A stretch of 64,000 nucleotides of DNA, taken from positions 1 to 64,000 of the forward strand of contig JAHZFL010000011.1 in the NCBI GenBank assembly GCA_019421345.1. The letters are read 5' to 3'. Each line of letters opens with the position of its first letter. Position 1 is the first letter of the stretch. The stretch is from Roseburia sp. Its GTDB lineage: Bacteria; Bacillota; Clostridia; Lachnospirales; Lachnospiraceae. Positions 24,136 through 33,588 of the stretch are shown here, in pieces. Made by a program: the position numbers and the translations under genes. The notes under the pieces are model-generated. The model was not told the origin of the DNA. It did no database searches and was given only the letters and a program-made list of their open reading frames with translations.

Positions 24136-27100
24136 ATGAATCCCATTGCCCGTGATATTTTTCGTGCCATTCACGAGGGAAAATGGCTGAGTATCGAATA
24201 CCGCAACAAAGATGATCAGATTACAAAATATTGGATCGGTATTCGGGATTTAAACAGCATCAAGCGCACGCTGTCGGCGGACGGGCTGCACTTAGGTCAG
24301 TACACCGTAGCGGAATTAAATCATATAAGGATCGAGGGTATTTTGTCCTCCCAAGTGATCGAAGGCTCATATTGTCCGGTCAACAAGGAGCTGGTGCAGG
24401 ATATTTATGAGAATCCGAAAAAATACGCCGCCCTCTTTGAGCACACGGCAAATCTAAAAATTTTAACGTATCTGGAAATGTGCAACCGCATGGACACCGT
24501 ACCGTATCTCTCTGATTTTGCCCTGATCCGCTATATGGACAGGGAGCAGATGCAGGGGGAGTGCTATGCACTGAGCGAGGAGCAGTTTCAGGCGATTGTG
24601 AGAAATTTTCAATATCATGCAGACAAGACGGAGCAGACAGGCGGCGCGCTGCATATCAGGCAGCTTGCGATGAATGTGCTGAGCATTCATACGGCGAGAG
24701 GCTTATATGTGATGGCATACCGCAAGCTGCATCTGGATGTCAGGCATCGGGAACTAAAGCCGGATGGGGAGATCACCATCTGTACCGAATTTACGCTGGA
24801 TGGCGGACAGCAGAGCATCCGGTGTTTTTTGGATGCGGAAGAATACGAGCTACTTGAGCATTTTGAGAGAAATCAGGAGCGGATCAAGGACTGCATTCTG
24901 CGGCATCTGTCGGGGCGGGGAGAAGCGATCGACGATATGCCCTATATCATAGGGCTTCGCATGGATATACCGCTCGATCTGCATAAGGAATACGGTGCGA
25001 TCATGAAGCTGTACCAAAAGGGAGAAGTACCGGTACCGCTGAAAGCATTTTTCGGGGATTTACTGGAGCGTCCAAGAAAAACAGGCGCTTATCCGATTGC
25101 CCTGATTCATCCGCGCATCAATATGGATCAGCTTCTTGCAATCCACAATGCGATGAAATACCCGGTCGCGTACATTCAGGGACCGCCGGGCACGGGAAAG
25201 ACAAACACGATCATCAACACGATCGTCACAGCATTTTTTAATGAGCGGACGGTGCTGTTTGCCTCCTATAATAATCATCCGATCAACGGCGTATATGAAA
25301 AACTGTCGCAGATGCAGTATCACGGAAAGACGATCCCGTTTCCGATTCTGCGCCTTGGCAACCATGAGAAGGTAAAAGAGGCGCTTGTGACGATCGGGAG
25401 ACTTTACGACAGCGTCAGGAATGTCAAGGTATTCGAGGGAACATTAGACCGGAATAAGGATGACCGGAAAAAACGCGCCAGAAGGTTATCAGAGCTGCTA
25501 AAACGCTATGAGGAGCTGCTTGATCTGAAGGAGCGGCAGGAGACGATGGAGCGTCTGGTCGATTATGAGCGGAAAAACGGACTGTCGGCACAGATGCTGC
25601 CGTTTGAAGCGGACTTAAGCGGGCGGCAGCGCAGACAGTTGGAGAAAAAGATGACGCAGGCGGGAACAGTGTCGGAGGAGGAGGCGCTCGCCCTGCTCGA
25701 TGACGATACCGAGGAATTGAAAAAATATCTATACTATACGTCCGCGCGTTATATTCAGAAAATAAACAGTCCGAGAAATGCCGGGCTGCGGGAGATTTTG
25801 GAGATGGAGGACGAAGAAAAACGAGTGGATGCTTTTTCCAAATACCTCTCAAAAAAGGAAAATATCGCAAGGCTGCAAAAAATTTTTCCGATGATTGCAA
25901 CGACATGCATTTCCGCGCATCGACTTGGCGAGCCTGAGCCGATGTTTGACATGGTGATCATGGATGAGGCAAGCCAGTGCAACACGGCGGTTTCTCTCGT
26001 GCCGATCGTGCGAGGAGAGAGCCTGATGCTGGTAGGAGATCCGCAGCAGTTAAATCCTGTTATTTTGTTGAGTGATGCGGTCAATGAAAAATTAAAAAAG
26101 CGTTATGCCGTAGCGGACGAGTATGATTACCGCAAAAATTCGATTTATAAAACATACCTTGCCTGCGACGCGGTCAGTGATGAAATATTGCTTCACAATC
26201 ATTACCGCTGTCATAAGAGCATTATTGAATTTAACAATCGTAAATATTACAATTCCAAATTAAAGATAAAATCCGAGAGTGTGGGGGATGAGCCGCTTTC
26301 CTATGTGGACATGACCGATGCATTTGCCGATTATAAAAATACAGCGCCTGCGGAGGCAAGGGAAATTGCCAGATACGCAGCGGAGCATCGCGATAAAAGC
26401 ATCGGTGTCATCACGCCGTTTGTCAATCAAAAAAAGCTGATTGAGGAGGAGCTAAAGCGTGCGGGAGTTACGGGAGTGACCTGCGGAACAGTTCATGCTT
26501 TTCAGGGCGACGAGAAAGATGTGGTATTATTTTCTACGGCGATTACAGATCAGACACAGGCGGGAACGTATGAGTGGCTGAAAAATAATAAGGAGCTCAT
26601 CAACGTGGCGACCTCAAGGGCAAAGGAGCAGTTGATTCTTCTCTCAAGCGCCAGAAATCTGGAGCGCCTTCATACATCGGAGGGAGATGACGATCTGTAC
26701 GAGCTTGTGGCGTACGTCAGATCGAACGGAAGGACAACTGTCACGCCAAAACAGGCAAACTCAAGAGCGCTCGGTGTGAAGCCGTACAGCAGTGCGACGG
26801 AGGAGGCGTTCTTAAAAAATCTTACCCATGCGCTCGAAAATATCTGGATGACGCAGAGCCGATACGCAGTGCACAAGGAAGTGCCGATTTCCCATGTATT
26901 TACCGAAAATGAGACGGGCAGCGATCTGTTTTACAACGGGCGATTTGACTTTGTCGTATATGAGAAGCAGGGCAGGCAGGAGCTTCCGATTCTCGCCATT
27001 GAGCTGGATGGTAAGGAGCATTTTGAGGATGAGGTCGTTAAGAAACGCGATAAAAAGAAAAATGAAATCTGCAAGGCGCACGATCTGCAGATTATCCGTG

Positions 27101-27174
27101 TGGAAAATTCGTATGCCAGAAGATACAATCATATGAAAGAAATACTGCTGAATTACTTTTCGATGATACACTGA
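24136..27174 (+). CDS. WYL-like / SF1 helicase / DUF2726 nuclease fusion
   Basis: 1012 residues from ATG 24136 (AAGGAG seven bases upstream; an upstream ATG at 24022 has none). The N terminus resembles a WYL ligand-binding domain (about 12-80, GKWLSIEYRNKDDQ ... HIRIEG). The helicase core has Walker A GPPGTGKT (349-356), Walker B VIMDEASQ (about 607-614), GDPQQL (about 635), NHYRCHKSI, TVHAFQGDEKDVV and NVATSRAKEQL, as in UPF1-like SF1 enzymes. The C-terminal 130 residues look like a DUF2726/PD-(D/E)xK-type nuclease: RFDFVVYE, then AIELDGKEH, then RDKKKNEI. A single-gene defence or nucleic-acid processing role is inferred from this layout and the decayed surroundings. Confidence 0.8.
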   Translation: MNPIARDIFRAIHEGKWLSIEYRNKDDQITKYWIGIRDLNSIKRTLSADGLHLGQYTVAELNHIRIEGILSSQVIEGSYCPVNKELVQDIYENPKKYAALFEHTANLKILTYLEMCNRMDTVPYLSDFALIRYMDREQMQGECYALSEEQFQAIVRNFQYHADKTEQTGGALHIRQLAMNVLSIHTARGLYVMAYRKLHLDVRHRELKPDGEITICTEFTLDGGQQSIRCFLDAEEYELLEHFERNQERIKDCILRHLSGRGEAIDDMPYIIGLRMDIPLDLHKEYGAIMKLYQKGEVPVPLKAFFGDLLERPRKTGAYPIALIHPRINMDQLLAIHNAMKYPVAYIQGPPGTGKTNTIINTIVTAFFNERTVLFASYNNHPINGVYEKLSQMQYHGKTIPFPILRLGNHEKVKEALVTIGRLYDSVRNVKVFEGTLDRNKDDRKKRARRLSELLKRYEELLDLKERQETMERLVDYERKNGLSAQMLPFEADLSGRQRRQLEKKMTQAGTVSEEEALALLDDDTEELKKYLYYTSARYIQKINSPRNAGLREILEMEDEEKRVDAFSKYLSKKENIARLQKIFPMIATTCISAHRLGEPEPMFDMVIMDEASQCNTAVSLVPIVRGESLMLVGDPQQLNPVILLSDAVNEKLKKRYAVADEYDYRKNSIYKTYLACDAVSDEILLHNHYRCHKSIIEFNNRKYYNSKLKIKSESVGDEPLSYVDMTDAFADYKNTAPAEAREIARYAAEHRDKSIGVITPFVNQKKLIEEELKRAGVTGVTCGTVHAFQGDEKDVVLFSTAITDQTQAGTYEWLKNNKELINVATSRAKEQLILLSSARNLERLHTSEGDDDLYELVAYVRSNGRTTVTPKQANSRALGVKPYSSATEEAFLKNLTHALENIWMTQSRYAVHKEVPISHVFTENETGSDLFYNGRFDFVVYEKQGRQELPILAIELDGKEHFEDEVVKKRDKKKNEICKAHDLQIIRVENSYARRYNHMKEILLNYFSMIH

Positions 27175-27230
27175 TATGGCAGCACTCATCAATTTTAACA
27201 GCATACAGAAACAATGGTCAGCAATCAGGA

Positions 27231-27272
27231 AAAAAGTAACCGTCCTAAAGCAAAGGAATGCGGTTACTTTTT
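27231..27272. terminator. Bidirectional terminator after helicase gene
   Basis: AAAAAGTAACCG (27231-27242) is complementary to CGGTTACTTTTT (27261-27272). A runs before and T runs after the stem let it work on either strand. Confidence 0.8.
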
Positions 27273-27569
27273 GCAGCTTATGAAATTTGGGTGAACCGGC
27301 TTAAGTCCGGACAATGGAGACAGGGCATACGTTGATTTACACGATCGATCGGGTGAGGAAGAAAAGAGTTTGAATCAATAAGCCCCTGAAAGGAGTCATG
27401 GTAAATAGTTACAAATCACATCTCCTGAAAATATACTAATTGCACAAATGCAAATTATATAAAATATAAAATTTGTTAAAATGGTAAATATATTTCTGGT
27501 TTAGGTCAATTAATTACATGTTAAAATGCTCGTATTTCCCGTATAATTTTAGAAAAACACAGTTGTTTT

Positions 27570-27601
27570 CACCACTTTCGTATTAGGGGAAGAAAGTGGT
27601 G
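27570..27601. promoter_or_regulatory. Inverted repeat upstream of GH98-like gene
   Basis: CACCACTTTC (27570-27579) and GAAAGTGGTG (27592-27601) are exactly complementary with a 12-base loop. It lies between a TATAAT at about 27542 and the ribosome binding site (27621). It could be an operator or an mRNA leader hairpin. Confidence 0.5.
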
Positions 27602-27635
27602 AATTATTTGACTGGGAGATAGGAGGAGCATGAGT

Positions 27636-30188
27636 ATGAAGGGTTTTTTTAAGACATTTGCAGCATCTGCAATGATTTCTGCGGCTCTGTTGATGTCGGG
27701 TATGACCTTACAGGCAGCGGAGGCAAAAGAAACGCCGCTGTCCAATCTTGCGAAGGGAATCAATCCCACGCCAGAGAGCGGCGGCACATTGGAGAATGGT
27801 CAATTTGTGACAGACGAGCAGAAATATAACCTGCAGCAGGCGGCGGTCATCAAAAATTCTGCCTATGTGCAGTTGGATTTGGGAGCACAGTATTCCATTG
27901 AGGTTATTAATTTAAAGAGAGAGGAGGAGAAGTCATACCAAAATACGGCGATTGTATTGGCTTCGGATGAGAGTTTTTCTGATGCACAGGTCATTTACTA
28001 TCAAAATAAAGATGACATCATCGGTAAGCTTGGGGCGAATGTCAACATTACCGCAAGTGGGCAGGCAAGCGTCTATAAGGAGACTTACGGGGGACAATGG
28101 TTTTATATGGAGGGAGACGGCACGACTCCGACAGCACCGCAGACCGTTAAGAAGGCACGCTATGTACGCGTTTATTTGACTGCGCCGGAAGCTTTGGCCG
28201 AAAATAAAATTCTGGAGCTGGCAGTTTATGGATATAAGGATGAGAATAGAAGATCGGAGGCAGTCAGAGAAAAACGTCAGATTGATGCAGAGCATCCGCT
28301 TTTTATCGTTCCGTGTTATTCCAGTAACTACTATAAACCAGGGCAGGAGGAAGAACCGTCTTTTAAGGGAAATGAGACAATGACAGGGCGCTGGGGAGCA
28401 GTGCCGGAAAACCTGCGTCCTTATCATGTGTTGTTAGCGCATACGGATAATCTCGGAATGAGTCCTGGAAAGGAGTTCCAAGATAACAATGATCATAAAC
28501 GTAATAATCAGTATGTGCTTCAGTCGTTCTACGAACACTGCTTAAGGATCGGATATGAGAATGAGATTCCTGTGATGCTTATGGGAATTACCGCAAGCGC
28601 AGTGCCAAACGGCGGAACAAGGTACAACCTCACTGCCGTCATGGATTACGGATGGCTTGACTTGATGTACCGCATGTATCCGAATATGGAGGGAACCTTA
28701 AATACGGAAAATCATTGGAGCGGACACCAGGAAGCGGTGGCAACAGGGAGTGCGGAGCAGCTTAATATTGCAGCACGCCACAATGGGTATTTTGCATGGA
28801 CGGAGCGCAGCGACTTTCTTGAAGATAACGGCGTGAAAAATAATGAGAAGTGGAAAGAAGCAGTCAAGAAGCATGGTGATTCTCTTTATTTAATGTATAA
28901 GAGTACCGGAGCTGTGGGCGGACAGGAGTACTCTACCCAGAGCTATATGCAGGGGCTTTGGCTCGGCGGCTATACAGCAGGCTGGGGAGGACTCATTGAT
29001 ACATGGGCATGGTCGAATGTAGCACAAGGACCGCTGGGGGCTGATAAAGACTCACTTGGGAATATGAAATGGCGCGGTGTGGTTGCTTATCCTGAGGCAA
29101 TGCTTGGCGAACAGTTGATGAATATGTATCTGGAGGGCGCAACCATTTATACAATGGAGCATCCGGGGTATACCTATGGCGTAAATAATAAAAATTCACC
29201 ACTGTATACAAACGTTGTGTTGCAAGTGATGGAGCATATTGTAAAGCATCCGGCGCCTACCAGAGAAGAAGTTTTAGGCAGGACGAAGGCAATTATTTAT
29301 GGGACGCTCAAGGATAAAAAAGTTTTTGAACTGGTCGGAGAAACAGACTTAAATTATTTCCTGTATGATACGGGGCGCTACGGATCGATTCCTGTCATTG
29401 CAGACTGGAAAACGAAGCAGGAAATAGAGGAAGAACTTGCAGACGCTTGTACAAAATATGGCATTGAGATGCCGGAATTACTGGATGCATCAGATCCAAG
29501 GCTGTCGGGAGACCAACTGCAAGCTTATTTCCGGTCAAAATATGAAAAAGAATATAACGGAGATGCTTTTGCTGATTTATGGAAGGATGAATGGTATGTC
29601 TATAACAATGAGCATGATCCGGCTGATATTGATGCTGGACAGACAGCAGTACTGCCGATGACGGACGGAACAAATGATACCATACGTCTCAAAACCACAG
29701 ATTTAAAAGCACATACATGGTTTGTTGCAGATCATAGCATACAGAACGGAAGCATGGAAATTTATCTGAACAATTACCGGACAGATAAGAGCGGATTATT
29801 CAACGGAACAGAGGCGGGCGTTTCATTTGATGCAAAAGGTGACCTTGCGATGGCTGCGGATGGACGTTCCTGTCTGGGGCTTGATCAGTATGTAGCGCAA
29901 TCCACCAATAATCCTGACGATAACGACCTTCGTACCACTACATGGGAATTGACAAAGCTGACGCATGCACCGAAAGTTGAGGTTGTGGAAGCGCAGGAAT
30001 GGAAAGATGGAAGCTCGCCGCAGATTACCTTAGAGCCGGTGAAGTTTGACGAGAATACCGGAAAGGCGACGATCACTGTAAAGAGCAACGGATGGGTGCG
30101 CCTGAGAATCAGTGAGCTTGATTTTGCGCAGGATGAAAATGCAGAACAGATTACAGATACACCGGCAGAGGGGACTGTGGCAGAGTGA
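27636..30188 (+). CDS. Secreted glycoside hydrolase, GH98-like
   Basis: 850 residues from ATG 27636 (AGGAGG nine bases upstream; ATG 27630 is too close). A cleavable signal peptide (residues 1-28, ending LQAAEA) is followed by an F5/8-type-C-like module (about 60-205, VQLDLGAQYSIEVINL ... ARYVRVYL). The central domain starts with EHPLFIVPCYSS and has NEIPVMLMGITAS, NTENHWSGHQEAV and YFAWTERSDF, and a beta-rich C-terminal part follows. This resembles GH98 catalytic and C-terminal domains, enzymes that release blood-group oligosaccharides from mucin-type glycans. No sortase motif or lipobox is present, so it is secreted or held by its binding module. The family call rests on overall pattern, not a search. 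Confidence 0.6.
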   Translation: MKGFFKTFAASAMISAALLMSGMTLQAAEAKETPLSNLAKGINPTPESGGTLENGQFVTDEQKYNLQQAAVIKNSAYVQLDLGAQYSIEVINLKREEEKSYQNTAIVLASDESFSDAQVIYYQNKDDIIGKLGANVNITASGQASVYKETYGGQWFYMEGDGTTPTAPQTVKKARYVRVYLTAPEALAENKILELAVYGYKDENRRSEAVREKRQIDAEHPLFIVPCYSSNYYKPGQEEEPSFKGNETMTGRWGAVPENLRPYHVLLAHTDNLGMSPGKEFQDNNDHKRNNQYVLQSFYEHCLRIGYENEIPVMLMGITASAVPNGGTRYNLTAVMDYGWLDLMYRMYPNMEGTLNTENHWSGHQEAVATGSAEQLNIAARHNGYFAWTERSDFLEDNGVKNNEKWKEAVKKHGDSLYLMYKSTGAVGGQEYSTQSYMQGLWLGGYTAGWGGLIDTWAWSNVAQGPLGADKDSLGNMKWRGVVAYPEAMLGEQLMNMYLEGATIYTMEHPGYTYGVNNKNSPLYTNVVLQVMEHIVKHPAPTREEVLGRTKAIIYGTLKDKKVFELVGETDLNYFLYDTGRYGSIPVIADWKTKQEIEEELADACTKYGIEMPELLDASDPRLSGDQLQAYFRSKYEKEYNGDAFADLWKDEWYVYNNEHDPADIDAGQTAVLPMTDGTNDTIRLKTTDLKAHTWFVADHSIQNGSMEIYLNNYRTDKSGLFNGTEAGVSFDAKGDLAMAADGRSCLGLDQYVAQSTNNPDDNDLRTTTWELTKLTHAPKVEVVEAQEWKDGSSPQITLEPVKFDENTGKATITVKSNGWVRLRISELDFAQDENAEQITDTPAEGTVAE

Positions 30189-30250
30189 AGCGACTGACAC
30201 GGCGTATACGGTAAGTTGTCTGCGTAAATTTATGATAAGATAGATAGAAG

Positions 30251-30275
30251 CCGCCCGCATCCTGCGGGCGGTATT
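30251..30275. terminator. Hairpin between GH98-like gene and yeiH
   Basis: CCGCCCGCA pairs with TGCGGGCGG through a three-base TCC loop; TATTTC follows on the plus strand. It separates convergent genes. Confidence 0.65.
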
Positions 30276-30335
30276 TCAAGTGATTTGGTATACGTTGTAC
30301 CGGTCAGTGATTGGCGGACAATGTGCTCTATCCTA

Positions 30336-31412
30336 TTACCATATCCCCATCACCCTTTGAAGCACAAGACTTACGGCGGTGATGCCGCCCCAGCAGCACG
30401 CACCCAGAAGGAGCGGTTTTCCTCCGGTTTTGATCAATTTGACCATATTGCTGTTTAAGCCGATCGCAGCCATTGCCATTACGACAAAGAATTTGCTCAG
30501 TTCCTTAAAGGGCTGGAACACGGCAGCAGAGACGCCGAGATTTTGCGCGATCGTTGTGACAACGGAGGCAGCGACAAAGTAGAGAATAAAGAAGGGAAAT
30601 ACCTTGCCGATGCGAACCTTTTCTGTGTCGGTACGCTGCTGTCTGTCTCTGCGTGCGCGGGAGAGTGCCAGCACCAGAGTAATCGGAATGATGGCAAGCG
30701 TTCGTGTCAGCTTCACGGTGACGGCGGTATCAAGCGTCTGACTTCCCAGTCCCCACATACTGTCCCAGGTTGCGGCGGCAGCAGTCACGGACGAGGTATC
30801 ATTGACCGCAGTTCCGGCAAAGATACCGAATGCCTCGCCGCTTGCCGTGTTAAATCCGATCGCACGTCCCAAAATTGGAAAAAGAATTGCCGCAAGCACA
30901 TTGAAAAAGAAAATAACGGAAATCGCCTGTGCAACCTCGTCATCATCCGCATCAATGACCGGAGCGGTTGCAGCGATCGCTGAACCGCCGCAGATCGAAG
31001 AACCGACGCCGACGAGTGTTGAAATGTTGGAGGGAATGCCAAGCGCCTTATGCAGTACAAATGCGATGAGCAAAGAGACAGCAATCGTACCTATGATGAT
31101 CGGAAGCGATTGCTTTCCCGTCATCAGAATGACATTCAAATTCATGCCAAAACCAAGCAGAACGACGGCTGTCTGTAAAATCATTTTTGAGGTAAACTTG
31201 ATGCCGCTTTGCGCAATTCCTTTATCAGTCCAAAAACCGGTGATCACCATTCCGGCGACAATGGCGATGATCGCGCCGCCGACAAGCGGAAAAACCTTTC
31301 CCAGATACCACGACGGCAATGCAATCGCAAGACATACCAGAATGCCCGGCAGATCTTTCTGAAATGTAAGGATCGGGTGCGCGGTGCGGGTGTTATCTTT
31401 TTGCAGTTTCAT
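30336..31412 (-). CDS. YeiH/UPF0324 family membrane transporter
   Basis: 358 residues with about ten hydrophobic segments. Family marks include the N-terminal LPGILVCLAIALPSWYLG, LLGFGMNLNVIL, VGVGSSICGGSAIAATAPVI, FAGTAVNDTSSVTAAA and the C-terminal FVVMAMAAIGLNSN. The family is annotated as putative sulfate or anion exporter, but the substrate is not established. Preceded on the minus strand by a purine-rich ribosome binding site. It stands alone between two plus-strand genes. Confidence 0.85.
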   Translation of the reverse strand: MKLQKDNTRTAHPILTFQKDLPGILVCLAIALPSWYLGKVFPLVGGAIIAIVAGMVITGFWTDKGIAQSGIKFTSKMILQTAVVLLGFGMNLNVILMTGKQSLPIIIGTIAVSLLIAFVLHKALGIPSNISTLVGVGSSICGGSAIAATAPVIDADDDEVAQAISVIFFFNVLAAILFPILGRAIGFNTASGEAFGIFAGTAVNDTSSVTAAAATWDSMWGLGSQTLDTAVTVKLTRTLAIIPITLVLALSRARRDRQQRTDTEKVRIGKVFPFFILYFVAASVVTTIAQNLGVSAAVFQPFKELSKFFVVMAMAAIGLNSNMVKLIKTGGKPLLLGACCWGGITAVSLVLQRVMGIW

Positions 31413-31615
31413 AATTTCATCTCCCAGGTAAACATATCATTAGTTCTAAAACATATCGTATCATTCATGTTTCATACCACGGCTATCCATTATACAACAG
31501 CAGATGCGGACAGGCAATGAAAAAAGAAAGAAAAATTGTGAGATTTAGTGGAATTATAGCAGCGATGTGTGATAAAGTAAGGAAAAGAGATTTGTTTTGA
31601 AGGGGGAGTAAAACC

Positions 31616-32824
31616 ATGAGAAAATATAAGCGCATGTTTGTGATCGTTGTGGATTCACTCGGTGTTGGGGCAATGCCGGATGCGGAACAATTTGGAGACG
31701 TCGGCGTCAATACGCTGGGACACATTGCAGAAGCAGCGGGAGGACTTGCGATACCGAACCTGCAAAAGCTTGGCTTGGCAAATATCATACCATTAAAAGC
31801 GGTTGCTCCGGCTGCGGAACCGCTGGCATATTACGGAAAGCTCCGTGAAAAGAGCAACGGCAAGGATACGATGACCGGACATTGGGAGATGATGGGACTT
31901 GAGATCACCACGCCGTTCCAGACATTCACCGATACAGGATTTCCGCAGGAGCTGATCGAGGAGCTGGAAAAACGAACCGGTCATAAAATCATTGGCAATA
32001 AGAGTGCAAGCGGTACGGAGATATTGGATGAGCTTGCCGAGGAGGAGATCGCGACCGGAAACATGATCGTTTATACCTCCGCAGATTCCGTGCTTCAGAT
32101 TTGCGGCAACGAGGAGACGTTCGGGCTGGACGAGCTTTACCGCTGCTGCGAGGTCGCCCGTGAGCTTACGATGCGCGACGAGTGGAAGGTCGGACGCGTC
32201 ATTGCAAGACCATATATCGGAAAGAAAAAAGGTGCGTTTCAGCGGACAAGCAACCGTCATGATTATGCGTTAAAGCCATACGGGAGAACGGCGCTAAATG
32301 CCCTAAAGGATGCCGGGCTTGATGTCATTTCCATTGGAAAGATCAATGATATTTTTGACGGTGAGGGAATCACGCGCGCCTTAAAATCAAAAAGCTCGGT
32401 GCATGGAATGGAGCAGACCATCGACGTGGCAGGAGAGGATTTCACAGGCTTGTGTTTTGTCAATCTGGTTGATTTTGATGCGCTTTGGGGACACAGACGC
32501 AATCCGCAGGGCTATGCAAGGGAGCTTGAGGCATTTGACGAGAAGCTTGGCATACTGCTTGCTGCACTGCGGGAGGATGATCTTTTGATGATTACGGCAG
32601 ATCACGGAAATGATCCTACTTATACAGGAACGGATCACACGAGAGAAAAAGTACCGTTTCTTGCATACGCAAAGTCAATGGCGCGGGGCGGTAAGCTTCC
32701 AGAGCAGGAGACCTTCGCAGTCATCGGCGCAACGGTAGCGGATAACTTTGGCGTGCCGATGCCGGAGGGAACGATCGGACATTCTCTTTTGGGAGAGCTG
32801 GACGAAAAAAAGGAATGTGACTAA
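31616..32824 (+). CDS. deoB: Phosphopentomutase
   Basis: 402 residues. It converts ribose 1-phosphate or deoxyribose 1-phosphate to the 5-phosphate in nucleoside use. Alkaline-phosphatase-like metal motifs are present: VIVVDSLGVGAMPDA near the N terminus, SNGKDTMTGHWEMMG (with the phosphorylated Thr region), then DALWGHRRNP and TADHGNDPTYTGTDHTRE. GGGGGAG precedes the ATG. It stands alone; no nucleoside phosphorylase gene is adjacent. Confidence 0.95.
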   Translation: MRKYKRMFVIVVDSLGVGAMPDAEQFGDVGVNTLGHIAEAAGGLAIPNLQKLGLANIIPLKAVAPAAEPLAYYGKLREKSNGKDTMTGHWEMMGLEITTPFQTFTDTGFPQELIEELEKRTGHKIIGNKSASGTEILDELAEEEIATGNMIVYTSADSVLQICGNEETFGLDELYRCCEVARELTMRDEWKVGRVIARPYIGKKKGAFQRTSNRHDYALKPYGRTALNALKDAGLDVISIGKINDIFDGEGITRALKSKSSVHGMEQTIDVAGEDFTGLCFVNLVDFDALWGHRRNPQGYARELEAFDEKLGILLAALREDDLLMITADHGNDPTYTGTDHTREKVPFLAYAKSMARGGKLPEQETFAVIGATVADNFGVPMPEGTIGHSLLGELDEKKECD

Positions 32825-33174
32825 CTCACAGATAAAATAAAAAAATTGGGTAAAATAAATACTGATCAGAAAAATGAAAACAGAAAAAGTGGAGATAAGG
32901 TAAAAATTGTATCATGGCGATTTATTTACATGAAATTTATGCGGGAGCGTCATAAATATCGTCGTGCTAAATTTTATGACATAAGGACAGCTTGATAGGC
33001 GAGCCACTCGTTGTTGACATAAGAGCGGACCGGTAAGCGAGCCACTCGTTGTTGACATAAGAGTGGATCGGTAAGCCATCCACTTGTTGTTGACATAAGA
33101 GCGGATCGGTAAGCGAGCCACTCGTTGTCTGAAGCCTTATCAACCTATGAAAACGCTTCGGAATGGAGGACATT
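32825..33174. other. Intergenic region with 38-base repeat array
   Basis: 350 bases between deoB and trxA. After an A/T-rich part the array 32978-33123 fills most of it, then the trxA ribosome binding site. Minus-strand ORFs running through the array are a by-product of the repeats. Confidence 0.7.
32978..33123. repeat. 38-base palindromic tandem array, locus 1 (4 units)
   Basis: Four 25-base imperfect palindromes at 32985-33009, 33023-33047, 33061-33085 and 33099-33123, joined by the 13-base linker GTTGTTGACATAA (partial before the first unit). Palindromes begin GAGYGGA and end CCACTC; the third has arms GAGTGGAT and ATCCACTT, changed on both sides so that pairing is kept. The same module occurs at 40858-40944 and, reversed, at 50782-50844. 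Confidence 0.85.
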
Positions 33175-33486
33175 ATGGCAGCATTAAAGATTACAAAAGA
33201 AAATTTTGAGACAGAGGTATTAAAGGCAGATAAGCCGGTACTCGTTGATTTTTGGGCAGAATGGTGCGGACCGTGCCAGATGCTTCTTCCGGTTGTGGAG
33301 GAGCTTGCCGGAGAAGTGACAGACGCAAAAATCTGCAAGGTAAATGTAGACGAACAGCCGGAGCTTGCCGGACAGTTTAGCGTGATGACGATTCCGACCT
33401 TGATCGTCTTTAAGGAAGGGAAAGCGGTGAATACTTCGATCGGAGTAAAAACAAAGAGTGAGATTCTTAAGATGCTTCAGGGATAA
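33175..33486 (+). CDS. trxA: Thioredoxin
   Basis: 103 residues from ATG 33175 with TGGAGGA just upstream; an in-frame ATG at 33163 would include the ribosome binding site. The active site is FWAEWCGPCQM with Cys31 and Cys34, and the cis-proline lies in MTIPTLIVF. Glutamine after CGPC instead of the usual lysine is a small variation. It reduces protein disulfides in the cytoplasm; its reductase trxB is at 57847. It precedes a CcdA-TlpA fusion gene, giving a thiol-redox block. Confidence 0.94.
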   Translation: MAALKITKENFETEVLKADKPVLVDFWAEWCGPCQMLLPVVEELAGEVTDAKICKVNVDEQPELAGQFSVMTIPTLIVFKEGKAVNTSIGVKTKSEILKMLQG

Positions 33487-33516
33487 GAGGCATTTGCAGG
33501 GAAATAGGAAAAAGAG

Positions 33517-33556
33517 CGCCAGCGATAGACAACGATGCCTACCGGCTGGCGTTTCT
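33517..33556 (+). terminator. Terminator after trxA
   Basis: CGCCAGC (33517-33523) pairs with GCTGGCG (33545-33551), followed by TTTCTTC. The 21-base loop makes it of moderate strength. Confidence 0.6.
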
Positions 33557-33588
33557 TCACATGAAATTGCTTTGAAATGGAGGATAAA

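Larger units (their letters stand above)
27175..27635. other. Terminator and upstream region of GH98-like gene
   Basis: About 460 bases: the helicase terminator (27231-27272), an AT-rich stretch with TATAAT at about 27542, and a 10-bp inverted repeat (27570-27601) right before the GH98-like gene. No gene seen. Confidence 0.6.

Noticed and set aside
32978..33123. CRISPR array
   Set aside because: The period is regular, but the constant part is only 13 bases, the 25-base variable part is a related palindrome in every unit, arrays have 2-4 units, and no cas gene is near.
32912..33338. Minus-strand ORFs encoding serine/threonine- and leucine-rich peptides
   Set aside because: They read through the 38-base repeats, whose period is not a multiple of three, and lack ribosome binding sites.
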